Source: Terrimicrobiaceae bacterium
Lineage (GTDB): Bacteria; Verrucomicrobiota; Verrucomicrobiia; Chthoniobacterales; JAATET01
NCBI GenBank assembly: GCA_028713285.1
Contig: JAQTOP010000034.1
Span: 1-32,774, forward strand
Direction: 5' to 3'
DNA length: 32,774 nucleotides
The notes beneath the pieces were generated by a model. That model saw nothing but the letters and a program-made list of their open reading frames with translations, was not told where the DNA came from and searched no databases. The number at the start of each line of letters is the position of its first letter. Within the stretch, counting starts at the first letter, position 1. A program made the position numbers and the translations under genes. This document shows, one piece after another, positions 24,490 through 31,888 of the stretch.

Positions 24490-24615
24490 CTCACGCAGAG
24501 CCGCAAAGCCGCAGAGACCATCCGGAATCGACGCGGACGCTTTGATCCTGGAACGCATAACCGCCCCGACGGACATCGGAAAACTTTTCTCTGCGGCTCC
24601 GCGCCTCTGCGTGAG
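24490..24615. repeat. Inverted-repeat element, copy 4
   Basis: The left arm begins CTCACGCAGAGCCGCAAAG (24490-24508) and runs to 24516. The right arm (24589-24615) ends CTCCGCGCCTCTGCGTGAG. The upstream flank GCGGCCTCATGCGAAGGCGC (24447-24466) and the inner CATCGGAAAACTTTTCTCTG parallel copy 2. The arms pair imperfectly because they carry different unit variants. The element fills most of the 312 bases between the zeta-like gene and the uracil-DNA glycosylase gene, and could form a long hairpin at the end of neither transcript. Confidence 0.75.
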
Positions 24616-24705
24616 CCTCGCTCTGACTGCCGCCTGCTGACGGATCGACTTCGATCCGGAGTGCGATTCTTCGTGACCTGCGCGGCCTTCTGTCAAAACT
24701 TCCCG

Positions 24706-25332
24706 ATGCCCGTTCCAACCGCACCGCCGCACGCGATCGAGCCGCACCTTGCGGCGCTGCGCTCGTGCGACATCTGCCCGGGCATGCACAAGCCCGCGGT
24801 GGTCGGGCGGCCCGTCGGCAGCCGCATCCTGCTCGTCGGCCAGGCTCCCGGCGTGAAGGAGCCCGTGCTCGGGCGGCCGTTCGCATGGACCGCAGGAAAG
24901 ACGCTCTTCAAATGGATCGAATCCGCGCTCGGCTGGCCGGAGGACGAGGCGCGGGAGCGCATTTACTTCGCGGCGGTCTGCCGCTGCTTCCCCGGCAAGA
25001 ATCCAAAGGGCGGCGACCGGGTGCCCGATCCCGCCGAGATCGCCAACTGCGCGCAGTGGCTGCGGCGCGAGTTTGAAATCCTCCGGCCCGCGCTCATCCT
25101 GCCGGTCGGCAAGCTCGCGATCTCGCAGTTCCTCCCTTTTGGCACGCTCGCGGAGGTCGTGGGCCGCGCCTGGCCGGTCATCTACGCGGGCCATGCGTGC
25201 GATCTGCTGCCGCTGCCGCATCCCTCGGGCGCCTCGACGTGGCATCGCATGGAGCCGGGCCGCACGCTGCTCGCGCGGGCGCTCGATGCGCTGGCGGCGC
25301 ATCCGGCGGCGGGTGAACGGCAGCGGAGCTAA
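24706..25332 (+). CDS. Uracil-DNA glycosylase, family 4-like (iron-sulfur)
   Basis: This 208-residue enzyme removes uracil from DNA and starts base-excision repair. Marks are ILLVGQAPGVKEPVLGRPFA followed by TAGKTLFKWIESALG (active-site block), and LLPLPHPSGASTWHR (second active-site block, HPSG). The Cys pattern of the 4Fe-4S cluster is visible: SCDIC (C21, C24), VCRC (C92/C94) and NC (C115). The position usually Glu in family 4 (GEAPG) is Gln here (GQAPG), so subfamily and exact substrate are open. ATG 24706 is chosen because the frame further upstream runs into the repeat element. The 3' end overlaps the convergent EamA-type gene by four bases. Confidence 0.82.
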   Translation: MPVPTAPPHAIEPHLAALRSCDICPGMHKPAVVGRPVGSRILLVGQAPGVKEPVLGRPFAWTAGKTLFKWIESALGWPEDEARERIYFAAVCRCFPGKNPKGGDRVPDPAEIANCAQWLRREFEILRPALILPVGKLAISQFLPFGTLAEVVGRAWPVIYAGHACDLLPLPHPSGASTWHRMEPGRTLLARALDALAAHPAAGERQRS

Positions 25333-25769
25333 CTCCGGTTTCCGAGGAAAACCACGCCGACGCCGGTGAGAATCAACGCCGCGCCCGCGACCGTGGCGGC
25401 ATTGAGCTGCGTCTCGCGAAAAAACAGCCACACGAAGAACGCAACGAAGAGCGGGTAGGAAATCTCGATGAGCGAGGCGACGGTGGCGTTTTTTCCGCCA
25501 ATCGCCATGTAGATGAGCAGCGCGCCGAGGCCCGAGGTAATCACCGCCACGGCCAGCCAGAATCCATCCCGCCCCAGGTCGCGCAGCTCCGCGGGCACCG
25601 AGCCGAGCCTGCCCGTGGCGGCAAGTCCGCCGAACCCCATCACCGCTCCCGCGGTGGTGTAGAGCGTGAAGAAAACCAGCGGCGAAACGCCCCGTTCGAT
25701 CACACGTCCGCTCGCCGCGTAGCTGATGCCCCAGATCACCGCGGCGGACAGCGCATAGACGAACCACAT
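25329..25769 (-). CDS. EamA-type (DMT superfamily) membrane protein
   Basis: This 146-residue protein is almost entirely hydrophobic, with about five membrane segments: WFVYALSAAVIWGISYAASG, LVFFTLYTTAGAVMGFGGLA, FWLAVAVITSGLGALLIYMA, ISYPLFVAFFVWLFF and AATVAGAALILTGVGVVFLG. It corresponds to one EamA unit; many relatives have two, so it probably works as a dimer. Substrate is unknown. It is the last gene of a minus-strand run, ten bases after the subtilase-like gene. Start ATG 25769. Confidence 0.82.
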   Translation of the reverse strand: MWFVYALSAAVIWGISYAASGRVIERGVSPLVFFTLYTTAGAVMGFGGLAATGRLGSVPAELRDLGRDGFWLAVAVITSGLGALLIYMAIGGKNATVASLIEISYPLFVAFFVWLFFRETQLNAATVAGAALILTGVGVVFLGNRS

Positions 25770-25779
25770 GGCAGGGTTT

Positions 25780-27579
25780 CTAGCGCGGGCGCGCCGCGAT
25801 GCAAAGCCTGCTCCGCCATCGCAGCGCCGCCATCGCGAAGAGCACCAGCCCGACTGCGCCGCCCCATTCCGCCGGCTCCGGCACCGCGGCGGCCTCCCAG
25901 GCCAGGCCGTAGGTCTCGCTCGTGAGCGAGCTGGTGAGATCGTAGAGCACGCCGGCAAAACTCACGCGCAGCCCGTAGGAGCCGCCATCCAACTGGAAGC
26001 GCAGGAACTCGGAATTTCCGTAGATGCTTTCCGAGACGGCCACTTCCCGGCCAAACGTCCCGCCGGTAACGGTCCACACGCCGAGGTCGAGATTCGCAAA
26101 GCTCCCGTATCCCGGCAGCCCGGTCGCGTCGTCAAATGCGCCGTTCACAAACCAGTTCAACGAAACCGTCAACTCCGTTTCGCCATCGAACGAGAGGTCA
26201 AAAAAATAGTCGTTCGCCGCGCCGATGCCGACCGATCCGATGTCCCAGCCGAGCGGGGCGATGGTTCCGCCACCGGCGCCCGGCACGTCCGTGGTGCCGC
26301 CAACATAGATCGCCACCGCGGCGGCGAGATCGAGCCGGCCCGCGCCCGTCGCGAAATCGAGCGCCTGCGTGGTCGTCACCACGCCATCCACGACGTGCTG
26401 CCCATTGTCCCAGCCGGTCGTGACGGTGGCGCCGGCCTGGATGACCGATTTGATCACGCGCGTGTCGCGCGCCTCCGGCTCTCCATCCAGATACACGCCG
26501 CCATACGATACGTCCTTCAGCAGCGCAATGCCGCCCGCGACGACGGGCGAGGAGAAGCTCGTGCCCGATTGATTGAAGAGAAAATATTTGTCCGTCGCGG
26601 GATCGCCGTCGCCCACGAGGTCTGCGAGCGCCCCGGACTTCCCGCCGTAGTAGGCGAGCGCGAATTGCTCCCCCGGCGCGGCGATGGCCACCGCCGCACG
26701 CACGCCGGTGAGCGTGATCCCGGTGGCGGGGTTGAAAAAATCCGCCGCGCCGCCGGAGGTGAAGGTCGAGGGCCGCAGATACGGCTGCGCGTCCGTGCTG
26801 CCGCCGAGCGATCCGACCGTAATGCCGTTGAAGCCGGAGCCCGGGCCGCCCGGCGGCGCAGCGAGACCGCCATTGCCGGCGGACTTCACGAGCGTGACCG
26901 TGGGATTCGCCGCCGCGAGCCCGTCGAGAATGCGGGTCTCCTTCGCCGTGGCCGCGGGATCGTCGAATCCCCAACTGCTGTTGATCACGTCCGGCTTCGC
27001 ACCGGGCGCGCCCTCGAAAAATGCCTGATAGGGCGCGAGAAACGAAGCGTCGGATATCTCGAAGGATCCGATATTCGCCTCCGTGCGGTCGAAGGTCGTC
27101 GCGATCGCGCCGGACCAGAGGGTCGCGAGCGGGGCCATGCCCGCGCCGAGCAGCGAGAGATTGCCATTGCCGACGTAGCCCGTGCCGGCCAGCACGTGGC
27201 CGACCATGGTGGCGTGAAAGTCGATGTCGCCGAGATCGGGGGCGGTGACCGGATCGCGCGGGGCGTTGAACGTGAGGGCCGGCGAATTCGGCAATCCCAG
27301 CCCCGACCGGTCGAAGACCTCGTGCCCGCCCCACACGAGGCCCGCTTCGACATTCGCGACAATCGTGCGCTGGCCGAGGTAACCGGCTTGATAAAGGGTC
27401 TGCGCGCCGACGAGGAAATTGACGACTTCAAAGGAACCGGGCGTGCCGTCGTAGGCGCCCGCGAGGATGTCGTCATGCGCCTCCAGCGCGCGGGCGGGAG
27501 AGCCGCCCAGCAGCAGGCCGGCGAGCAGAGCGGCGCACGTCAGATGGCGGATTGAAACCGGGGGGGGAAGTTTCCGCAT
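25780..27579 (-). CDS. Subtilase-like secreted protein with PEP-CTERM tail
   Basis: This 599-residue exported protein has a signal peptide (basic start, then LTCAALLAGLLLGG, cleavage near ARA). A peptidase S8 domain covers about 70-430, with His (FHATMVGHVLAG, H122), oxyanion Asn (SAGNGG, N236) and nucleophile Ser (GTSFSSPVVAG, S341). The usual catalytic Asp motif D-T/S-G reads VEAG, with Glu at 78. A beta-rich region follows, then a PEP-CTERM sorting signal: VPEPAEWGG, a membrane segment and RWRSR. Such proteins are sorted by exosortase to the cell surface or matrix. The unusual Glu suggests altered or absent proteolysis. It lies 25 bases after the glycosyltransferase gene. Confidence 0.85.
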   Translation of the reverse strand: MRKLPPPVSIRHLTCAALLAGLLLGGSPARALEAHDDILAGAYDGTPGSFEVVNFLVGAQTLYQAGYLGQRTIVANVEAGLVWGGHEVFDRSGLGLPNSPALTFNAPRDPVTAPDLGDIDFHATMVGHVLAGTGYVGNGNLSLLGAGMAPLATLWSGAIATTFDRTEANIGSFEISDASFLAPYQAFFEGAPGAKPDVINSSWGFDDPAATAKETRILDGLAAANPTVTLVKSAGNGGLAAPPGGPGSGFNGITVGSLGGSTDAQPYLRPSTFTSGGAADFFNPATGITLTGVRAAVAIAAPGEQFALAYYGGKSGALADLVGDGDPATDKYFLFNQSGTSFSSPVVAGGIALLKDVSYGGVYLDGEPEARDTRVIKSVIQAGATVTTGWDNGQHVVDGVVTTTQALDFATGAGRLDLAAAVAIYVGGTTDVPGAGGGTIAPLGWDIGSVGIGAANDYFFDLSFDGETELTVSLNWFVNGAFDDATGLPGYGSFANLDLGVWTVTGGTFGREVAVSESIYGNSEFLRFQLDGGSYGLRVSFAGVLYDLTSSLTSETYGLAWEAAAVPEPAEWGGAVGLVLFAMAALRWRSRLCIAARPR

Positions 27580-27604
27580 TTTCGAGCCTCCTGCGCGCAG
27601 GCTG

Positions 27605-28381
27605 CTACCGACCGTATTTCACAATCGCCACGAGCGCGCGCACGCCGTCCTTCCAGCCGATCTTCTTGCCTTCGGCGTAGGTGCGTCCGCGGTAGCTCAC
27701 GCTCACCTCGTAAATGCGCACGCCGAGCCGCGCGACCTTCGCCGTGATCTCGGGCTCGATGCCAAAACGATCCTCCTCGATGGTGAAGCGCTCGACGACG
27801 GAGCGGCGGAAGACTTTGTAGCAGCACTCCATGTCGGTGAGGTTCATGTTCGTCACCATGTTCGAGAAGAGCGTGAGCAGGTTGTTGCCGAGCGAATGCC
27901 AGAAATAGAGAACACGATGCGCCTCCGATCCGATGAATCGCGAACCGAAAACCACGTCGGCGTCGCCCTCGAGGATCGGCTGGATGAGCCGGGGGTAGTC
28001 GGCGGGGTCGTATTCCAGATCGGCGTCCTGGATGAGGACGATCCCTGCGGTCGTCCGTCCGAGGCCCGTGCGCACCGCGGCGCCCTTGCCGGAATTCCTC
28101 TCGTGCCGCACCGCCTCGACGCGGGAATCCGCCTCCGCCAGACGGCGCGCGGCCTCGTAGGAGCCGTCGGTCGAGCCGTCATCGACGATGATCACCTGCG
28201 CGACGCAGGGCTGGGCGAGCACGGCGCCGACGACCTGCCCGAGCGTTCCCGCCTCGTTGTAGAGGGGAATGACGACGCTGACACAGGCCTGCGCGGAAAC
28301 TGGAATCGACGGATGCAGTGCGCAACGATGCCAATTGCACGAATTTTTGCAAACCGATGATTTATCACGGACCCCGGCCAT
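27605..28381 (-). CDS. Family 2 glycosyltransferase (dolichol-phosphate-mannose-synthase-like)
   Basis: This 258-residue protein has a GT-A fold: VSVVIPLYNEAGTLGQVV, VIIVDDGSTDGSYEAA, RNSGKGAAVRTGLGRTTAG, the metal-binding IQDADLEYDPADY, FGSRFIGSE and the C-terminal YRGRTYAEGKKIGWKDG. These blocks match enzymes that load a sugar onto a polyprenyl phosphate for later transfer in the envelope. No membrane tail is seen. ATG 28381 is the only nearby in-frame ATG; it adds about 40 poorly conserved residues, and its CAT shares bases with the ATG of gluQ on the other strand. A non-ATG start closer to VSVVIP is possible. It heads the minus-strand run with the subtilase-like and EamA genes. Confidence 0.88.
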   Translation of the reverse strand: MAGVRDKSSVCKNSCNWHRCALHPSIPVSAQACVSVVIPLYNEAGTLGQVVGAVLAQPCVAQVIIVDDGSTDGSYEAARRLAEADSRVEAVRHERNSGKGAAVRTGLGRTTAGIVLIQDADLEYDPADYPRLIQPILEGDADVVFGSRFIGSEAHRVLYFWHSLGNNLLTLFSNMVTNMNLTDMECCYKVFRRSVVERFTIEEDRFGIEPEITAKVARLGVRIYEVSVSYRGRTYAEGKKIGWKDGVRALVAIVKYGR

Positions 28382-29204
28382 GAGCGCATATCGCGGGCGC
28401 ATCGCGCCGACTCCCACCGGCCTGCTTCACGCGGGACACGCCGCCACCTTCCGCACCGCGCACGCGCGCGCCGCCGGCGGCCATCTCATCCTGCGCGTCG
28501 AGGATCTCGATCCGCAGCGCTGCCGCGAGGAATTCACCGAGGCCTGCATCGAGGATCTCCGCTGGCTCGGCATCACCTGGGACGAAGGTCCGCTCCGCCA
28601 AAGCGCGCGGCGCGAAATCTTCCTCGACGCGTGGCGCCGGCTGCGCGGCGGCGGATTCATCTACCCCTCGCCGCAATCGCGCCGCGATGTCGAGCTGGCG
28701 GCGCAGGCGCCGCACGAGGAGGAACCGATTTTTCCAGCCGAATGGCGGCAGCCCGCGGAGGCCGCGATGGAATGGACCGCGCCCGCGGGCACGAACTGGC
28801 GGTTCCGCGTGCCCGACGGCGAGGCGCTCGTTTTTTTCGACGGGCGCTGCGGCCGGGTCGAGCGCGTCGCCGGGCGGGACTTCGGCGACTTCGTGATCTG
28901 GAGGCGCGACGACGTGCCCGCCTACGAGCTCGCCGTCGTCGCCGACGACATCGCGATGCGCATTACCGAAGTCGTGCGGGGCGAGGATCTGCTCACCTCG
29001 ACCGCGCGCCAGCTTCTGCTCCACCGCGCGCTCGGAGCCGCGCCGCCGGCATTCTTCCACTGCCCGCTGATCCGCGACGCGCAGGGGCGGCGGCTCTCCA
29101 AGCGGGACGCGGCCCTCGGCATCCGCGCGCTGCGCGAGGCGGGAGTGCCGCCGGAGAACATCACAAAACATCAAGAACGGACCGCACCGCCCGCGCGATC
29201 CTGA
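28380..29204 (+). CDS. gluQ: Glutamyl-Q tRNA(Asp) synthetase
   Basis: This 274-residue protein is a shortened glutamyl-tRNA synthetase catalytic domain without an anticodon-binding part. The class I signature is PTPTGLLHAGHA, followed by LILRVEDLDPQRC and DLRWLGITWDEGP; the KMSKS-like loop is RRLSKRDAALGIRALREAG. GluQ proteins attach glutamate to queuosine at the wobble base of tRNA-Asp. The zinc-binding Cys cluster usual after the YxC motif is missing (YPSPQSRRDV). The gene is divergent from the glycosyltransferase, with start codons overlapping at CATG, and its last 44 bases overlap the end of pxpA on the other strand. Confidence 0.88.
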   Translation: MSAYRGRIAPTPTGLLHAGHAATFRTAHARAAGGHLILRVEDLDPQRCREEFTEACIEDLRWLGITWDEGPLRQSARREIFLDAWRRLRGGGFIYPSPQSRRDVELAAQAPHEEEPIFPAEWRQPAEAAMEWTAPAGTNWRFRVPDGEALVFFDGRCGRVERVAGRDFGDFVIWRRDDVPAYELAVVADDIAMRITEVVRGEDLLTSTARQLLLHRALGAAPPAFFHCPLIRDAQGRRLSKRDAALGIRALREAGVPPENITKHQERTAPPARS

Positions 29205-29826
29205 CCGCGTTCGGAGAATCGGCGTGCACGCAAATCGTGTCGCCGCGCAGCGCGGGGACGCGCGCCGCCACCTCGCGGAGATTCGCGATTACGCCGCCGG
29301 GCTTTCCGCGCGGGATCAGCGAGCCGTCCGCCCGATAGCCGCGATCCGCGAAAACCTCCGCCAGCACAGGCACGCCATGCCGTCGGGCCTCGCCGATCAC
29401 CCTGCCTGCAGCGAATGCGATGATGGCGACCTTGGGAAACCAGCTCCGCATCGTTGCCGCATAGACCAGGGCGAGTCCGGGAGATTGTTCCACCGCGTGA
29501 TAGAGCGCGCCGTGAAGCTTCACATGATGCAGCTTCGCGCCCTCCGTCCGGCAGATCGCGGCAAATCCGCCGACCTGTTGGAGCATCAGAAGCTGAAATT
29601 CATCGGCGGAAATTGCCGATCGAGTTCGTCCGAAATCGCCGCCGGCCAGCCCCGGATGCGCCCCGACGGCGACATGCTCCGCCAGCGCGGCGCGAATCGT
29701 GCGCGCCATCGTGACGGCATCACCCGCGTGGCCGCCGCACGCGATGTTTGCGAGATCCACCAGCCGCAGCAGCGCGCGCGTGCGGGCCGGCGGCTCGCCC
29801 TCTCCGAGATCCGCGTTGAGAGTCAT
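29161..29826 (-). CDS. pxpA: 5-oxoprolinase subunit A (LamB/YcsF family)
   Basis: This 221-residue protein has the LamB/YcsF marks: MTLNADLGEGE, LANIACGGHAGDAVTMARTI, VAVGAHPGLAGGDFGR, KLHHVKLHGALYHAVEQSP, VLAEVFADRGYRADGSLIPR and the ending GDTICVHADSPNAVRIA. PxpA acts with PxpB and PxpC in ATP-dependent opening of 5-oxoproline (pyroglutamate) to glutamate, a damage-clearing reaction. The start overlaps the pxpC stop by four bases. Unlike the common order with pxpA first, here it is the last gene of the set. Confidence 0.93.
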   Translation of the reverse strand: MTLNADLGEGEPPARTRALLRLVDLANIACGGHAGDAVTMARTIRAALAEHVAVGAHPGLAGGDFGRTRSAISADEFQLLMLQQVGGFAAICRTEGAKLHHVKLHGALYHAVEQSPGLALVYAATMRSWFPKVAIIAFAAGRVIGEARRHGVPVLAEVFADRGYRADGSLIPRGKPGGVIANLREVAARVPALRGDTICVHADSPNAVRIARAVRSVLDVL

Positions 29827-30671
29827 TCGATCAATGCCATTCGGAATCGCACGCCGGGGCGGCATTGCGCCAGCCAGGAAAGCGACCCTTCGTCCACGAT
29901 GCCGATTTTCGGATAGCCGCCGACCGTCGGGCCGTCGCGCATCGTGACGATGGGCAGGCCGTTTGGCGGAACCTGGATCGAGCCGACGAGCACCGGTTCG
30001 CTGCGCATTTCGCCCTCGGGCGGATTCATGCGCGCGCCCTCGAGCCGGTAGCCGGCGCGGTCGCTGTGGTTCGACACCTCCCAGTCCGCGCTGAAAAATC
30101 CCGTTCGCTCCATCTCGTCGAACCATTCCCACTGCGGCCCCTTCCAAATCCGCAGCAAGGGCGGATCCTCGTAGTTCCGCCGTTCGCCCCATGCGACCCA
30201 CCCCTCCCCGACCTTCGCGAAATTCGCCTCCCCCGCGACGGCCAGACGGTCGCCCGCCCGCAACGCGCGCCCGATGCCGCCGCGCGGATAGGTGCTGGCG
30301 CTGCCCATCACACGCTCGACATCAAAGCCTCCCTCAGCGGCGACGTAGGTCCAGAGGCCCTTTTGGTTGCGCGGAAAAACCAGCCGGTCGCCCGGTTGCA
30401 GGGTTCGTGCATGCCACGCCTCGATGCAGGCGCCGGCCTCCGCGCCCGCGACGGCAAACCGCCGCGCCGCCAGCACGAGCAGACCTGCGCCTTGCAAGAG
30501 CAGCTCCAGCACGGGAGCGTCGTCCCGATTGCCAGCGAGCCGGTTCGCCCAGGCGGCGGCGTGCGGATCCATCGCTCCGCTGGGCGGCACGCCGTAGCGC
30601 TTCCATCCGTGGCGCCCGAAATCCTGCACGCTCATGCCGGCGCCGGTGCTCAGGATTTCCAGCGCATCCAT
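29823..30671 (-). CDS. pxpC: 5-oxoprolinase subunit C (biotin-dependent carboxylase-like, AHS2)
   Basis: This 282-residue protein matches the AHS2/PxpC family: ILSTGAGMSVQDFGRHGWKRYGVPPSGAMDPHA (adjacent blocks), AWANRLAGNRDDAPVLELLLQG, FFSADWEVSNHSDRAGYRLEG and PPNGLPIVTMRDGPTVGGYPKIG. With PxpB it forms the ATP-using part of 5-oxoprolinase. Start ATG 30671 lies two bases after the pxpB stop, and the stop overlaps pxpA, so the three genes form one transcription unit. Length is slightly short for the family but no motif is missing. Confidence 0.92.
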   Translation of the reverse strand: MDALEILSTGAGMSVQDFGRHGWKRYGVPPSGAMDPHAAAWANRLAGNRDDAPVLELLLQGAGLLVLAARRFAVAGAEAGACIEAWHARTLQPGDRLVFPRNQKGLWTYVAAEGGFDVERVMGSASTYPRGGIGRALRAGDRLAVAGEANFAKVGEGWVAWGERRNYEDPPLLRIWKGPQWEWFDEMERTGFFSADWEVSNHSDRAGYRLEGARMNPPEGEMRSEPVLVGSIQVPPNGLPIVTMRDGPTVGGYPKIGIVDEGSLSWLAQCRPGVRFRMALIE

Positions 30672-30673
30672 GC

Positions 30674-31321
30674 TCAATCCGCCGGCACGAATTTCACGCG
30701 ATCCCCGGCCCGCAGCAAAAACATCGCCTCGTCGGATGGCTCGCGCCGCGACGGATCGAACAGCCGGACATCCGTGCGCCCGATCCACTGCCATCCGCCG
30801 GGGCTCTCGACGCTGTAGATGCCTGTGTGCGAGCCGCCGATTGCCACGGCGCCGGCCTCCACGCGCGGGCGCGGGTTCGCGCGGCGCGGCGCGTGCAGGC
30901 GCGGATCGAGCCCCTCCAGATAGGGAAATCCCGGCGAGAAACCAAGCAGCGCCACGTCGTAAATGGGCGCCGCATGGAGCTCGACGAACTCCGCGACCCC
31001 GAGACCGCAGCGCGCCGCGAGTTCAGCGAGGTCCGGTCCGTCGTAACGCACGGGAATCTCATACAGCGCCGCCTCTGCGGGCGCCAGCGGATCGAGCGCG
31101 GCGAATTTTTTCATCCAGCCCGCGGATTGCCGCGCATGGTCGATGCCATTGCGGAACTCGAGCAGCACCTTGTCGAATGCGATGGAGAAGTCCTCGATGT
31201 CCCCGCCGCCGCGGGATTCCAGCAGGCGCTGGATCGCCCGTCCGCGGGCGCGAGTGGCATCCGGATCGGGCTCCGCAAACTCGATGAGCACGGCCCGGGG
31301 CCCGAGGGGCGTCCACTTCAT
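30674..31321 (-). CDS. pxpB: 5-oxoprolinase subunit B (AHS1/KipI family)
   Basis: This 215-residue protein has the AHS1 pattern: WTPLGPRAVLIEFAE, then IEDFSIAFDKVLLEF, a YEIPVRYDGPDLAELAARCG block, DVALLGFSPGFPYLEGLDP, RANPRPRVEAGAVAIGGSHTGIY and SPGGWQWIGRTDVRLFDP. These are also found in KipI, but the adjoining pxpC and pxpA settle the role in 5-oxoproline degradation. ATG 31321 is chosen; the frame could begin at TTG 31357 with 12 further residues that are not conserved. It leads the pxpBCA unit, divergent from the peroxiredoxin gene 75 bases away. Confidence 0.92.
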   Translation of the reverse strand: MKWTPLGPRAVLIEFAEPDPDATRARGRAIQRLLESRGGGDIEDFSIAFDKVLLEFRNGIDHARQSAGWMKKFAALDPLAPAEAALYEIPVRYDGPDLAELAARCGLGVAEFVELHAAPIYDVALLGFSPGFPYLEGLDPRLHAPRRANPRPRVEAGAVAIGGSHTGIYSVESPGGWQWIGRTDVRLFDPSRREPSDEAMFLLRAGDRVKFVPAD

Positions 31322-31396
31322 GGCGGGGAGCAAATCAAATTCACCTTGCGAGACCAATCATTCCTTCATTAAGTCGAACTCCACCCTATTACGATC

Positions 31397-31876
31397 ATGG
31401 CTCTCCAACCCGGCACCAAGGCTCCCGACTTCACTCTCAAGACCATGGGCCCCGACGGCCTCGCCGATATTTCCTTGAGCGACAGCGTCGGCAAAACGAA
31501 CACCGTCCTGCTGTTTTTCCCGGCGGCCTTCACCGGCGTCTGCACGACCGAGCTGTGCGAGGTGTCGGGCGGGCTTCAGAAATTTGCGGACCTCAACGCG
31601 AAGGTGATCGGCATCAGCGTGGACACGCCCTTCGCGCAGGACGCCTGGGCGAAAAAGGAAGGGATCACCATCCCGCTCGCAAGCGATTTGAACAAGGAGG
31701 TGACGCACAAGTATGACGTGCTGTTTCCGAATCTCGCCGGCATCGGCGACACGGCGGCGCGGGCGGCATTCATCATCGATGTGGCAGGGCAGATCGTTTA
31801 CAGCGAGCAGACGCCCACGCCGAAGGATCTCCCCGACTTCGCGAAAATCGAAGCCACGCTCAAGGGCCTCGCGTAA
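31397..31876 (+). CDS. Peroxiredoxin (BCP/AhpE-like)
   Basis: This 159-residue thioredoxin-fold peroxidase reduces hydrogen peroxide or alkyl hydroperoxides in the cytosol. The active-site motif is LLFFPAAFTGVCTTELCEVS, with the peroxidatic Cys at 49 and a second Cys five residues on (54), the spacing used for an intrahelical disulfide in BCP-type enzymes. Other marks are VIGISVDTPFAQDAWAKKEG, IPLASDLNKEV and AAFIIDVAGQIVYSEQ. The 75-base gap to pxpB must hold promoters for both directions; only weak matches were seen. Start ATG 31397 gives the usual N-terminus. Confidence 0.92.
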   Translation: MALQPGTKAPDFTLKTMGPDGLADISLSDSVGKTNTVLLFFPAAFTGVCTTELCEVSGGLQKFADLNAKVIGISVDTPFAQDAWAKKEGITIPLASDLNKEVTHKYDVLFPNLAGIGDTAARAAFIIDVAGQIVYSEQTPTPKDLPDFAKIEATLKGLA

Positions 31877-31888
31877 GCCGGCGCAGGC

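Noticed and set aside
21811-24615. Integron cassette array with attC sites
   Set aside because: The modules between inverted elements suggest cassettes, but no RYYYAAC/GTTRRRY core pairs, integrase gene or attI-like site was seen, and the modules carry their own leader.
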